A DNA stretch of 64,000 bases, from contig NZ_JALPVL010000004.1 of NCBI RefSeq assembly GCF_023544465.1, positions 62,001 through 126,000 of the forward strand. The letters are read 5' to 3'. Source of the DNA: Paractinoplanes maris. GTDB lineage: Bacteria > Actinomycetota > Actinomycetes > Mycobacteriales > Micromonosporaceae. The notes beneath the pieces were generated by a model. That model worked only from the letters and a program-made list of their open reading frames with translations, was not told the DNA's origin and made no database searches. Of this stretch, positions 56,127-64,000 are shown one piece after another (position 1 is the stretch's first letter; the number at the start of each line of letters is the position of its first letter). Position numbers and translations under genes: made by a program.

Positions 56127-56615
56127 ATGGCCGATCTGAGCGGACTGAGAGGTGTGCCCGCGGCGCGAGCACGTATCGACGCTGAGGAGCTCGAGCTGAT
56201 CGACCGGGCCCGGCGCGCGGGCGCCACCTGGGGTGAGATCGCCGACGCGCTCGGCCTGGGCAGCCGACAGGCCGCTGAGCAGCGGAGACTGCGATTGGTG
56301 GCGGCTGTCCGAGGTCGGCTTCCGGGCCCGGACCCGTACGGCGAAAGCCTGGCCCGTCTGCGGTCGGCTGCCCTCGAGGTGCACCGCCGGGTCGGAGCCG
56401 ACCGCCGGTGGGATCGGCGCTTCACCCGAGCCGTGCTGGTCCGCGAGACTCTCTCGGCCGTCCCCGAGGCCACTGGTGGTGCCTTGTTCGCGCTGGTGGA
56501 AGCCGTGATCGCCGATGTCGGCAGCAGCGACGGCGCCCGCCCGCTACCGGCGCCGACGCGGGCTGCCTTTGATCGGCTTCGGGAGGCCCTGATCCAAGCG
56601 TCACCGAAACATTGA
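56127..56615 (+). CDS. Small HTH DNA-binding protein
   Basis: A 162-residue protein. The N-terminal half has a helix-turn-helix-like segment: EELELIDRARRAGATWGEIADALGLGSRQAAEQRRLRLVAA, with ATWGEIADALG as the turn. The middle and C-terminal parts are helical with no ligand motif (RRWDRRFTRAVLVRETLSAV). It is probably a transcriptional regulator. Operator-like palindromes lie directly before it and before the MFS gene 60 bp after it. A leaderless start at ATG 56127 is likely. Confidence 0.75.
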   Translation: MADLSGLRGVPAARARIDAEELELIDRARRAGATWGEIADALGLGSRQAAEQRRLRLVAAVRGRLPGPDPYGESLARLRSAALEVHRRVGADRRWDRRFTRAVLVRETLSAVPEATGGALFALVEAVIADVGSSDGARPLPAPTRAAFDRLREALIQASPKH

Positions 56616-56619
56616 CAGA

Positions 56620-56660
56620 TTGACGCTCAACTCCGGAGGATGTGAGTCCTTGAGACTCAA
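56620..56660. promoter_or_regulatory. Two palindromes TTGA-N3-TCAA, 30 bp apart, before the MFS gene
   Basis: ttgacgctcaa (56620-56630) and ttgagactcaa (56650-56660; fully palindromic) share TTGA-N3-TCAA with centres 30 bp apart, about three helical turns. The second lies 15 bp before the MFS ATG. They may be binding sites for the upstream HTH protein. Confidence 0.6.
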
Positions 56661-56675
56661 CCTCGCGGAGGCTAC

Positions 56676-57878
56676 ATGCGTCGCAACGCCGTCCTGTTCG
56701 TGCTGATCTCGCTGCTCTCCGGTTTCGGCAGCACGACCATGACGCTGGCCGCGAGCCTGTGGACGCTCGACCTGACCGGCTCGGTGAGCCTGGCCGCGCT
56801 GACCGCGGTCTGCACCTACGCCCCCACCTTCGCCGCGCCGTGGCTGGGCGCGCTGGTCGACCGGCTGCCGCGCCGCCCGCTGCTCATCGGGGTCGACCTG
56901 GGCCTGGGCATCGGGATGCTGACGCTGCTGTCGGTGCACACCGCCGCCGCGGCCTGGCTGATCTTCGCCGTCCTGCTGGCCCGAGGGATCGCCTACGTGC
57001 TGATCGACGCGGGCGAGACGGCCGTCCTCCCGTCGGCCCTCCCGCCGGGGATCCTGGCCGACGTCAACGGCTGGCGATCGAGCGCCCAGGAGGGCATGAA
57101 GCTGGTGGCGCCCCTGGCCGGGGCCGGCCTCTACGCCTGGCGGGGACCGGTTGCCGTGGTCCTGCTCAGCGCGGCCCTGCCCCTGCTGACCGCGGCCTGT
57201 TACGCCCTGGTGCGCCTGCACGCATCCCAGCCGGAGGCGACGGTCGCGGTCGAGGGTCGCGGGGTGCGGGAGGGGCTGCGGGCGCTGTTCGGCGTGGCCG
57301 GTGTGCGCGGGCCGGTGCTGGTGGCCGGCGTGGCGATCGGTGCCTCCGGGCTGAAGGACGCGGCGGTGCTGGCTCATCTCGTACGGGATCTGGACCTGCC
57401 CGCGACCTTCCTGGGATGGCTCGGCACGGCTCAGGGCGCCGGATCGGTCGTCGCCGGTCTGGTCGCCGGCCGGGTGCTGGCCCGGCTGACACCGCTCACG
57501 GTGGCCGCGACCGGAGCTGTCGTCTTCGCCGCGGGCTGCCTGGCCCAGTCCCTGCCCTGGTGGCCCGCGATGATCCTCGGCGCGGTGGTGATCGGCATCG
57601 GGCTGCCCTGGACGCTGATCGCCGCGGTCACCGCCGTCCAGACGCTGACCCCCGGTCCGCTGCTCGGCCGGGTCGCCGCCACCTCCACCATGGTCATGTT
57701 CGGCCCGGTGGCGGCGGGCATCCCGCTCGGCGCCGCCCTGATCCACGCGGGCGCGGTCACACCCCTGATCCTCGCCGCCACAGTCAGCGTCACCGCCGCC
57801 CTCATCGCCCTGCGGGGCCCTCGGGAACCCGGCGTCACCCGGCACCCGGCGCGTGAAGCGACCTCGGGTGCGCGGTGA
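56676..57878 (+). CDS. MFS transporter
   Basis: A 400-residue transporter of about 12 helices: NAVLFVLISLLSGFGSTTMTLAASLWTLDLTG, APWLGALVDRLPRRPLLIGVDLG and AAWLIFAVLLARGIAYVLIDAGETAVLPSALP are typical. The Asp/Arg loop 2-3 motif (GALVDRLPRRP) is intact. It resembles drug or metabolite exporters; the substrate is unknown. The ATG follows gcggagg. It sits after a small HTH gene and paired palindromes, suggesting local regulation. Confidence 0.9.
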   Translation: MRRNAVLFVLISLLSGFGSTTMTLAASLWTLDLTGSVSLAALTAVCTYAPTFAAPWLGALVDRLPRRPLLIGVDLGLGIGMLTLLSVHTAAAAWLIFAVLLARGIAYVLIDAGETAVLPSALPPGILADVNGWRSSAQEGMKLVAPLAGAGLYAWRGPVAVVLLSAALPLLTAACYALVRLHASQPEATVAVEGRGVREGLRALFGVAGVRGPVLVAGVAIGASGLKDAAVLAHLVRDLDLPATFLGWLGTAQGAGSVVAGLVAGRVLARLTPLTVAATGAVVFAAGCLAQSLPWWPAMILGAVVIGIGLPWTLIAAVTAVQTLTPGPLLGRVAATSTMVMFGPVAAGIPLGAALIHAGAVTPLILAATVSVTAALIALRGPREPGVTRHPAREATSGAR

Positions 57879-57886
57879 TGTTGCGG

Positions 57887-58060
57887 GGCGCGCCGGGAGG
57901 GCTGGCAACGGGACGCCGGCTCGACTGTCCGGTCCGGGCCCGGCCAGTCCGGCAGGGCGGCCGAGTCAGGGCGCGCCGGGAAGGCTGGCAACGGGACCAG
58001 GACGCGCCGAGAGGGCTGGCAACGGGACCAGGGCGCGCCGGGAGCGCCGGCAACGGGACC
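57887..58060. repeat. Minisatellite-like 31-bp repeats
   Basis: Units with ggcgcgccgggagggctgg start at 57887, 57970, 58001 and 58032. The last three are 31 bp apart. The fourth is degenerate, and the copy at 57887 is separated by 83 bp. All copies end in caacgggac. The array lies between the convergent MFS and sdhB genes. The period is too regular for chance, but there are no spacers as in CRISPR. Confidence 0.85.
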
Positions 58061-58093
58061 GGGGCCGGCTCCCGACAACGGAACCGGCCCCGG
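58059..58093. terminator. GC-rich hairpin at the end of sdhB
   Basis: ccggggccgg (58059-58068) pairs perfectly with ccggccccgg (58084-58093) around 15 bases, in the gap after sdhB (minus) and the 31-bp repeat array. It lacks a T-tract. It could terminate sdh transcription or the convergent MFS transcript. Confidence 0.6.
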
Positions 58094-58103
58094 GACGTGG
58101 CGA

Positions 58104-58849
58104 TCAGAGCTGCTTGCGGACGGCCTTGCGGTAGTCGCTGTTGAGGCGGCCGATCAGGGTGAGCGGGATGCCCTTCGGGCAGACCTGGGAGCACTCGCCC
58201 ATGTTGGTGCAGCCGCCGAAGCCGGCGTCGTCCTGCGCCTGCAGCATGTCGATCACGCGGGTGTCGCGCTCGGGCTGGCCCTGGGGCATCAGGCCCAGGT
58301 GGGCCACCTTGGCCGCGGTGAAGAGCATCGCCGAGCCGTTGGGGCAGGCCGCGACGCAGGCGCCGCAACCGATGCAGGTGGCCGCCTCGAACGCCAGGTC
58401 GGCGTCCTTCTTGGGCACCGGGGTGGCGTGCGCCTCGGGAGCGGCGCCGGTCGGGGCGGTGATGTAGCCGCCGGCCGCGATGATCTTGTCGAGGTTGCCG
58501 CGGTTGACGACCAGGTCCTTGATCACCGGGAAGGCGGCGGCCCGCCACGGCTCCACATCGATCTTGTCGCCGTCCTTGAAGTGGCGCATGTGCAGCTGGC
58601 AGGCGGTGGTGGCCTTCTCGGGGCCGTGCGCCACGCCGTCGATCACCATGCTGCACGCGCCGCAGATGCCCTCGCGGCAGTCGTGGTCGAAGGCGATCGG
58701 GTCGTCGCCGTCCAGGATCAGCTTCTCGTTCAGCACGTCGAGCATCTCGAGGAAGCTGGCGTCGGGGGAGATGTCCTTGACGTCGTAGGTCTCCATCCGG
58801 CCTTTGTCGGACGAGTTCTCCTGACGCCACACGCGGACCTTGATGTCCA

Positions 58850-58850
<1 letters not shown>
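58104..58850 (-). CDS. sdhB: Succinate dehydrogenase iron-sulfur subunit
   Basis: A 248-residue subunit carrying three Fe-S clusters. The [2Fe-2S] motif is DCREGICGACSMVIDG with a later Cys in TTACQLHM. The [4Fe-4S]/[3Fe-4S] region has CIGCGACVAACP and CTNMGECSQVCPKGIP. It passes electrons from SdhA to the quinone site. ATG 58850 overlaps the sdhA stop (taatg). An open frame upstream lies inside sdhA and is rejected. Confidence 0.96.
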
Positions 58851-60796
<1,946 letters not shown>

Positions 60797-60798
60797 GC

Positions 60799-61527
60799 TC
60801 AATCCACCAATCCGACGAGAACCGCGAACGGCACCGAGAGGTAGCCGACGACCAGCACCACCGACAGCACCAGGGCCGTCGCGCGGGCGTAGACCTCGCC
60901 GCGCGGGCTCTGCAGGCCGAAGGTGCGCACCGCGCTCCAGAGGCCGTGCCGCAGGTGGAAGCCGACCGCGACGATCGACAGCGTGTAGAAGAGCGTCACG
61001 TACCAGCGGCCGGGCGCGAAGTCCTCGGCCACGTTGCGGTAGACCTCACCGTGCACGCCGTTCGGGTTCAGGGTGAGCGTGGTCAGGTCGAGGATGTGGT
61101 AGATCACGAAGAGCAGGACGATCACGCCGCCCCAGCGCATCGTGCGGGCGGCGTAACTGCCCTGCACCTTGGGCCGGTGGGCGTATTTGACCGGGCGGGC
61201 CAGCCGGGCCCGGCGAGCCAGGATCGTCGCCGCCACGATGTGCCCGACCACGGCCACGGTCAGCACAGTGCGCTGGATATAGAGGTACCAGGCCTCGGGG
61301 AGCAGCGGGGTGCCGATGCTCCGCAGCCAGTGCGCGTAGTGATCGAAGGTCTCGGCGCCGAAGAAGATCTTCAGGTTGCCGATCATGTGCACGTACAGGA
61401 AGGCGACCAGCAGCAGGCCGGTCACCGCCATGAAGAGCTTGAGGGCGACCGAGGAGCGCCGCCGCGTCGTCTTGCCCGGCGCCGGCGAGACCGCCGGCGT
61501 CTTCCGGGTCGAAGTATCTACCGCCAC
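60799..61527 (-). CDS. sdhC: Succinate dehydrogenase cytochrome b subunit
   Basis: A 242-residue membrane anchor with five hydrophobic helices ([94 protein letters not shown]). His residues in helices 1-4 fit two hemes b, the class B anchor. It links SdhA/B to menaquinone. It is the first gene of sdhC-A-B. The start is GTG 61527. It is divergent from a LysR gene by 77 bp. Confidence 0.93.
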   Translation of the reverse strand: MAVDTSTRKTPAVSPAPGKTTRRRSSVALKLFMAVTGLLLVAFLYVHMIGNLKIFFGAETFDHYAHWLRSIGTPLLPEAWYLYIQRTVLTVAVVGHIVAATILARRARLARPVKYAHRPKVQGSYAARTMRWGGVIVLLFVIYHILDLTTLTLNPNGVHGEVYRNVAEDFAPGRWYVTLFYTLSIVAVGFHLRHGLWSAVRTFGLQSPRGEVYARATALVLSVVLVVGYLSVPFAVLVGLVD

Positions 61528-61590
61528 ACTCTGGACGGTAGGTATCGCACGACGATTCGTCTAATGCATGATCGACGCAGTCATCATAGA

Positions 61591-61601
61591 GATAGGCTAT
61601 C
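61591..61601. promoter_or_regulatory. Palindrome overlapping the predicted -10 of the LysR gene
   Basis: gataggctatc is a perfect 11-bp palindrome (gatag-g-ctatc). TAGGCT (61593-61598) within it is a plausible -10, six bases before GTG 61605, giving a leaderless message. A LysR protein binding here would repress itself and might activate divergent sdhC. Confidence 0.55.
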
Positions 61602-61604
61602 GAC

Positions 61605-62522
61605 GTGCAGCTCCAGCAGCTTCGGTACTTCCTCGCCGTGGAACGAACCCGTCATTTCACCCAAGCAGCGGACATTCTGGGCGTCTCCCAGCCGACTCTC
61701 AGTAAGCAAATTCACACGCTCGAAGCGACCCTCGGTGCGCCGCTGTTCGAACGTATCCGGGGCGACGTGACCCTGACGGCCGCCGGTCGGACGCTGCTGC
61801 CGCTCGCCCAGCGGATGGTGGCCGACGCCGACGCGGCTCAGGAGGCGGTCTCCGACATCGTCGGCCTGCGCCGGGGCGAGGTGCGCCTGGGCGCCACCCC
61901 GAGTCTGTGCTCGTCGCTGGTGCCCGAGGTGCTCCGCACGTTCCGTGCGCAGCACCCCGACATCCAGCTCTACGTCAACGAGGGCGGCTCGCAGGATTTG
62001 ATCGAGAACCTGCAGGCCCACACGCTCGACCTGGCCCTGATCGTCCAGCCCGAGGAGGGGATCGACGAGGCGCTGAGCGCGGCTCCCGTGCTGCGGGAGA
62101 GCCTGGTCGTGGCCTCGGTCGCCGACGGTCCGGCGCCGACCGCCAACCCGCAGATCGCGCTGGCCGAGCTGGAGCACACGCCGCTGGTCATGTTCCGGGC
62201 CGGCTACGACATCCGCGGCGTCACCCTGGACGCCTGCCGCAAGGCCGGCTTCACCCCGAAGTTCGCCGTCGAGGGGGGCGAGATGGACGCGGTGCTGGCC
62301 TTCGTCGAGGCCGGGCTGGGCGTGGCCCTGGTGCCGAGCATGGTGCTGGCCAACCGCCCGCTGCTGCGAGCCACCCCGTTGGCCCCGCCCGGCATGCGCC
62401 GCACGATCGCGCTGGCCCACCGCAAGCGCTCGGTCCTCCCGCATGCCGCCGAGGCCCTGCGCGCGACGCTCCTGCACCACGTGGCCACCCAGGAGCTTCC
62501 CCTGGGTGTCCGCCCGCTCTAG
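61605..62522 (+). CDS. LysR-family transcriptional regulator
   Basis: A 305-residue regulator. The N-terminal HTH is LQQLRYFLAVERTRHFTQAADILGVSQPTLSKQIHTLEATLGAPLFER. The effector domain follows (GEVRLGATPSLCSSLVPEVLRTF, GMRRTIALAHRKRSVLPHAA). It is divergent from sdhCAB, so control of succinate dehydrogenase by a metabolite is plausible but inferred. The stop overlaps the convergent gene by four bases (ctag). Confidence 0.93.
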   Translation: MQLQQLRYFLAVERTRHFTQAADILGVSQPTLSKQIHTLEATLGAPLFERIRGDVTLTAAGRTLLPLAQRMVADADAAQEAVSDIVGLRRGEVRLGATPSLCSSLVPEVLRTFRAQHPDIQLYVNEGGSQDLIENLQAHTLDLALIVQPEEGIDEALSAAPVLRESLVVASVADGPAPTANPQIALAELEHTPLVMFRAGYDIRGVTLDACRKAGFTPKFAVEGGEMDAVLAFVEAGLGVALVPSMVLANRPLLRATPLAPPGMRRTIALAHRKRSVLPHAAEALRATLLHHVATQELPLGVRPL

Positions 62523-63226
62523 AAACGCGAGCTCTCCCGCCACCGCTCCCACAGCGCCGGGTCCCCGCTGACGGCCGGCGCCGGCCGGCGCCGGTTGAGG
62601 ATCAGCAGCAGCTGCTGAGCGGGGGCGGCCACGGTGGCGTCGGCCGGATGGTCGCCGTCGGTCCAGGAGATGCCGGTGGCAGTCAGGGTGACGTGCCAGC
62701 TCCGGGGGATGTCGGTCGCGCGGAACTGGAGGGTCTCGCCGGCGCCGCGCAGGGCTTCGAACATCTCGAAGCTGAGCAGCACGTCGGCTATGCCGTCGGC
62801 GGCCAGATCGGGCGCCAGGATGCCGTCCGGGTCGGCGTCGAAGCGGTGGACGACTTGGTCGTGCACCATGCGGCGCAGCCAGAAACCGGCTGTCTGGTGC
62901 TCCGGGTGCCAGCTCCACACCTCGGCGCCGAAGCCGCGCGCCGCGACCGCCGCGGTGAGCCGCCGGGCGCCGTCGAGCAGCCAGGCCGTCCAGGCGTCCT
63001 GGTCGAAGGGTGCCGGGACCCGCCCGTACTCGACCGGGCCGGCGGTCTCGATGATCTCGGCCGCGAAACGATGACCCGATCCGACGTGAGTGATCAGGTC
63101 GCGGACTGTCCAATCAGGGCAGGTGGGCACGACCGCGTCCGGGTTCAGCCCGGTGGCGGCGCGGCCCAGGCGGCCGGCCTCCGCCTCGAGCTCGGCCGCG
63201 TACCGCTCCGGGGCGAGCCAGTCCAT
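62519..63226 (-). CDS. Maleylpyruvate isomerase-family, mycothiol-dependent-type protein
   Basis: A 235-residue protein from ATG 63226. The N-terminal DinB-like domain has ERYAAELEAEAGRLGRAA, VPTCPDWTVRDLITHVGSGHRFA (first metal His), and the middle HPEHQTAGFWLRRMVHDQVVHRFDAD (two further His). The fold and His set match the mycothiol-dependent maleylpyruvate isomerase superfamily. The C-terminal domain (WHVTLTATGISW) is SCP2-like. The substrate is unknown. It converges on the LysR gene. Confidence 0.88.
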   Translation of the reverse strand: MDWLAPERYAAELEAEAGRLGRAATGLNPDAVVPTCPDWTVRDLITHVGSGHRFAAEIIETAGPVEYGRVPAPFDQDAWTAWLLDGARRLTAAVAARGFGAEVWSWHPEHQTAGFWLRRMVHDQVVHRFDADPDGILAPDLAADGIADVLLSFEMFEALRGAGETLQFRATDIPRSWHVTLTATGISWTDGDHPADATVAAPAQQLLLILNRRRPAPAVSGDPALWERWRESSRF

Positions 63227-63260
63227 GGCCGGGACTCTACCGGCGGAACCGCACATTTCG

Positions 63261-63834
63261 CGTGGTGCCGTCGAGCCGGCGCGCCTGGCGCTCGACGCGG
63301 CGCGGCGCAAGCCGGGGACCGGGCGTGTGCGCTGGGTCGAGGGCGCGGCCGAGGTGCTGCCGCAGCGGTCGTTCGAGGCGGTCCTGATGACAGGTCACGT
63401 GGCGCAGTTCTTCATCAGTGACGAGCAGTGGTTGTCGACCTTGCGGCTTTTGCGCCGCTCGCTCGTCGCCGGTGGCCGCCTGATCTTCGACAGCCGGGAT
63501 CCTCCAGGCCCGGGCGTGGGCGCGCTGGGATCCCGTCGGCTCACGTCGGTCCGTCGTGCTGCCGGACGGTGAGATCGTCGAGACATGGATGAACGTAGAT
63601 TCTCGAGGTGGGGAGACGGTCACGGTAGCTCGGCACTATGTATTTACTCACAGTGACGAGCGTGCCCATTCGGCCACGCTGCGCTTCCGGTCCGAAAGTC
63701 AGCTCCGGACCACCGTCGAAGCGGCGGGCTTCGATGTGGACCGGGTCTGTGGCGGGTGGGCCCGAGAGCCTGTTGGTACAGGTGACGATGGGGAATTGAT
63801 CGTGATCGCGATGGCCCGGCCGCAGGGTAGGTGA
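63261..63834 (+). pseudogene. Class I SAM-dependent methyltransferase remnant
   Basis: Homology to methyltransferases runs through two frames. Frame one has RLALDAARRKPGTGRVRWVEG, VLMTGHVAQFF, LLRRSLVAGGRLIFDSRDP and leaves frame near 63504. The other frame continues ARAWARWDPVGSRRS, LPDGEIVETWMNV, HYVFTHSDERAHSATLRFRS and ends at 63834. Removing one C near 63504 joins them. The N-terminal SAM-binding Gly-rich loop is missing, and the frame abuts the neighbouring gene. It is therefore a truncated, frameshifted relic. Confidence 0.78.
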
Positions 63835-64000
63835 TGCGCCACTCTATGTCTATCGGCAATGTGCCAATAGGGCCCGGCCGTCATCGGCCGCCGATATGTG
63901 ATTACTATTCGCTCACGTTCGAGCGAGGCTGCTCGATGCGCTGATCTTGATCGAGCCCGCGATCCGGGCGATCGGAGCAGCGCAGACAAGAGGGAGAGGT
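63835..64000. other. Intergenic sequence at the window end
   Basis: No gene is supported. The final bases contain a purine-rich gagggagaggt that could be the ribosome-binding site of a gene beginning beyond the window. The region is less GC-rich (catatgtgattactattcg) than average. Confidence 0.4.

Noticed and set aside
57887..58060. Possible CRISPR array
   Set aside because: The 31-bp units are contiguous with no unique spacers, and no cas genes are nearby.

Overview
This window is high-GC actinobacterial DNA with dense codon bias toward G/C in third position, many GTG starts and several predicted leaderless promoters. Gene content and order fit Micromonosporaceae (Actinoplanes-like). From memory, much of the order matches the conserved block found in Mycobacterium tuberculosis around Rv2173-Rv2196 and in Streptomyces coelicolor around SCO2101-SCO2151. 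I see no rRNA, tRNA, CRISPR array, integrase or transposase. The genus is an inference and was not checked by any search.

Layout. 33-7064: trpD, a receiver-like protein, a CtaG-type oxidase assembly protein, then the respiratory operon ctaE-qcrC-qcrA-qcrB with a strong terminator. 7134-9869: a stand-alone Lrp/AsnC ligand-binding domain, a SnoaL-like protein, an unexplained 24-bp perfect inverted repeat, a sugar nucleotidyltransferase and a Nudix protein. 9914-17863: a (p)ppGpp RSH enzyme, an exonuclease/UvrC-like fusion, an NYN-domain protein, a small Cys-rich protein, an M48 protease and a PimB-like mannosyltransferase. 18034-23136: an ABC exporter, membrane thioredoxin, MFS/MarR pair and DUF4395. 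23201-28641: a NarL-type two-component system, SRPBCC and DUF5304-like proteins, a glucokinase broken by one base, and a phosphodiesterase-family protein. 28668-32259: a flavin monooxygenase, a 30-codon coupled ORF, an alpha/beta hydrolase lacking its serine, and OtsA. 32352-39669: a membrane protein, PlsC, CRP-like regulator, APH-like protein, RNase AS, a flavin-binding stress protein, a phosphofructokinase with PPi-type residues, ProC and DUF429. 39888-44951: a secreted chitinase, class II DAHP synthase, threonine aldolase, Nudix and thymidine kinase. 45371-49234: an unknown lipoprotein/membrane pair, then a MarR-controlled DHA2 exporter. 49388-56085: a CDP-alcohol phosphotransferase, MetF, prenyl synthase, Rv2175c-like regulator, Ser/Pro-rich membrane protein, PASTA kinase and endonuclease IV. 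56127-57878: an HTH protein and MFS pair with operators. 58104-63834: sdhCAB, a divergent LysR gene, a mycothiol-dependent isomerase-family gene and a methyltransferase remnant.

How it works together. The core is central energy metabolism: the bc complex and oxidase subunits, SdhCAB, PPi-type PFK and glucokinase. It also carries aromatic amino-acid synthesis (TrpD, DAHP synthase), envelope lipid and mannoside synthesis (PimB-like, PlsC, prenyl synthase, CDP-alcohol enzyme), and signalling (RSH, kinase, two-component system, CRP). Lineage-specific modules sit between core genes: exporter/regulator pairs, the chitinase and the unknown lipoprotein/membrane pair. Short tandem duplications recur at gene ends and inside linkers (1-40, 1139-1225, 18052-18096, 43849-43882, 57887-58060). 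No single feature is clearly a new system. The best leads are the inverted-repeat element, the lipoprotein/membrane pair and the catalytically altered enzymes.
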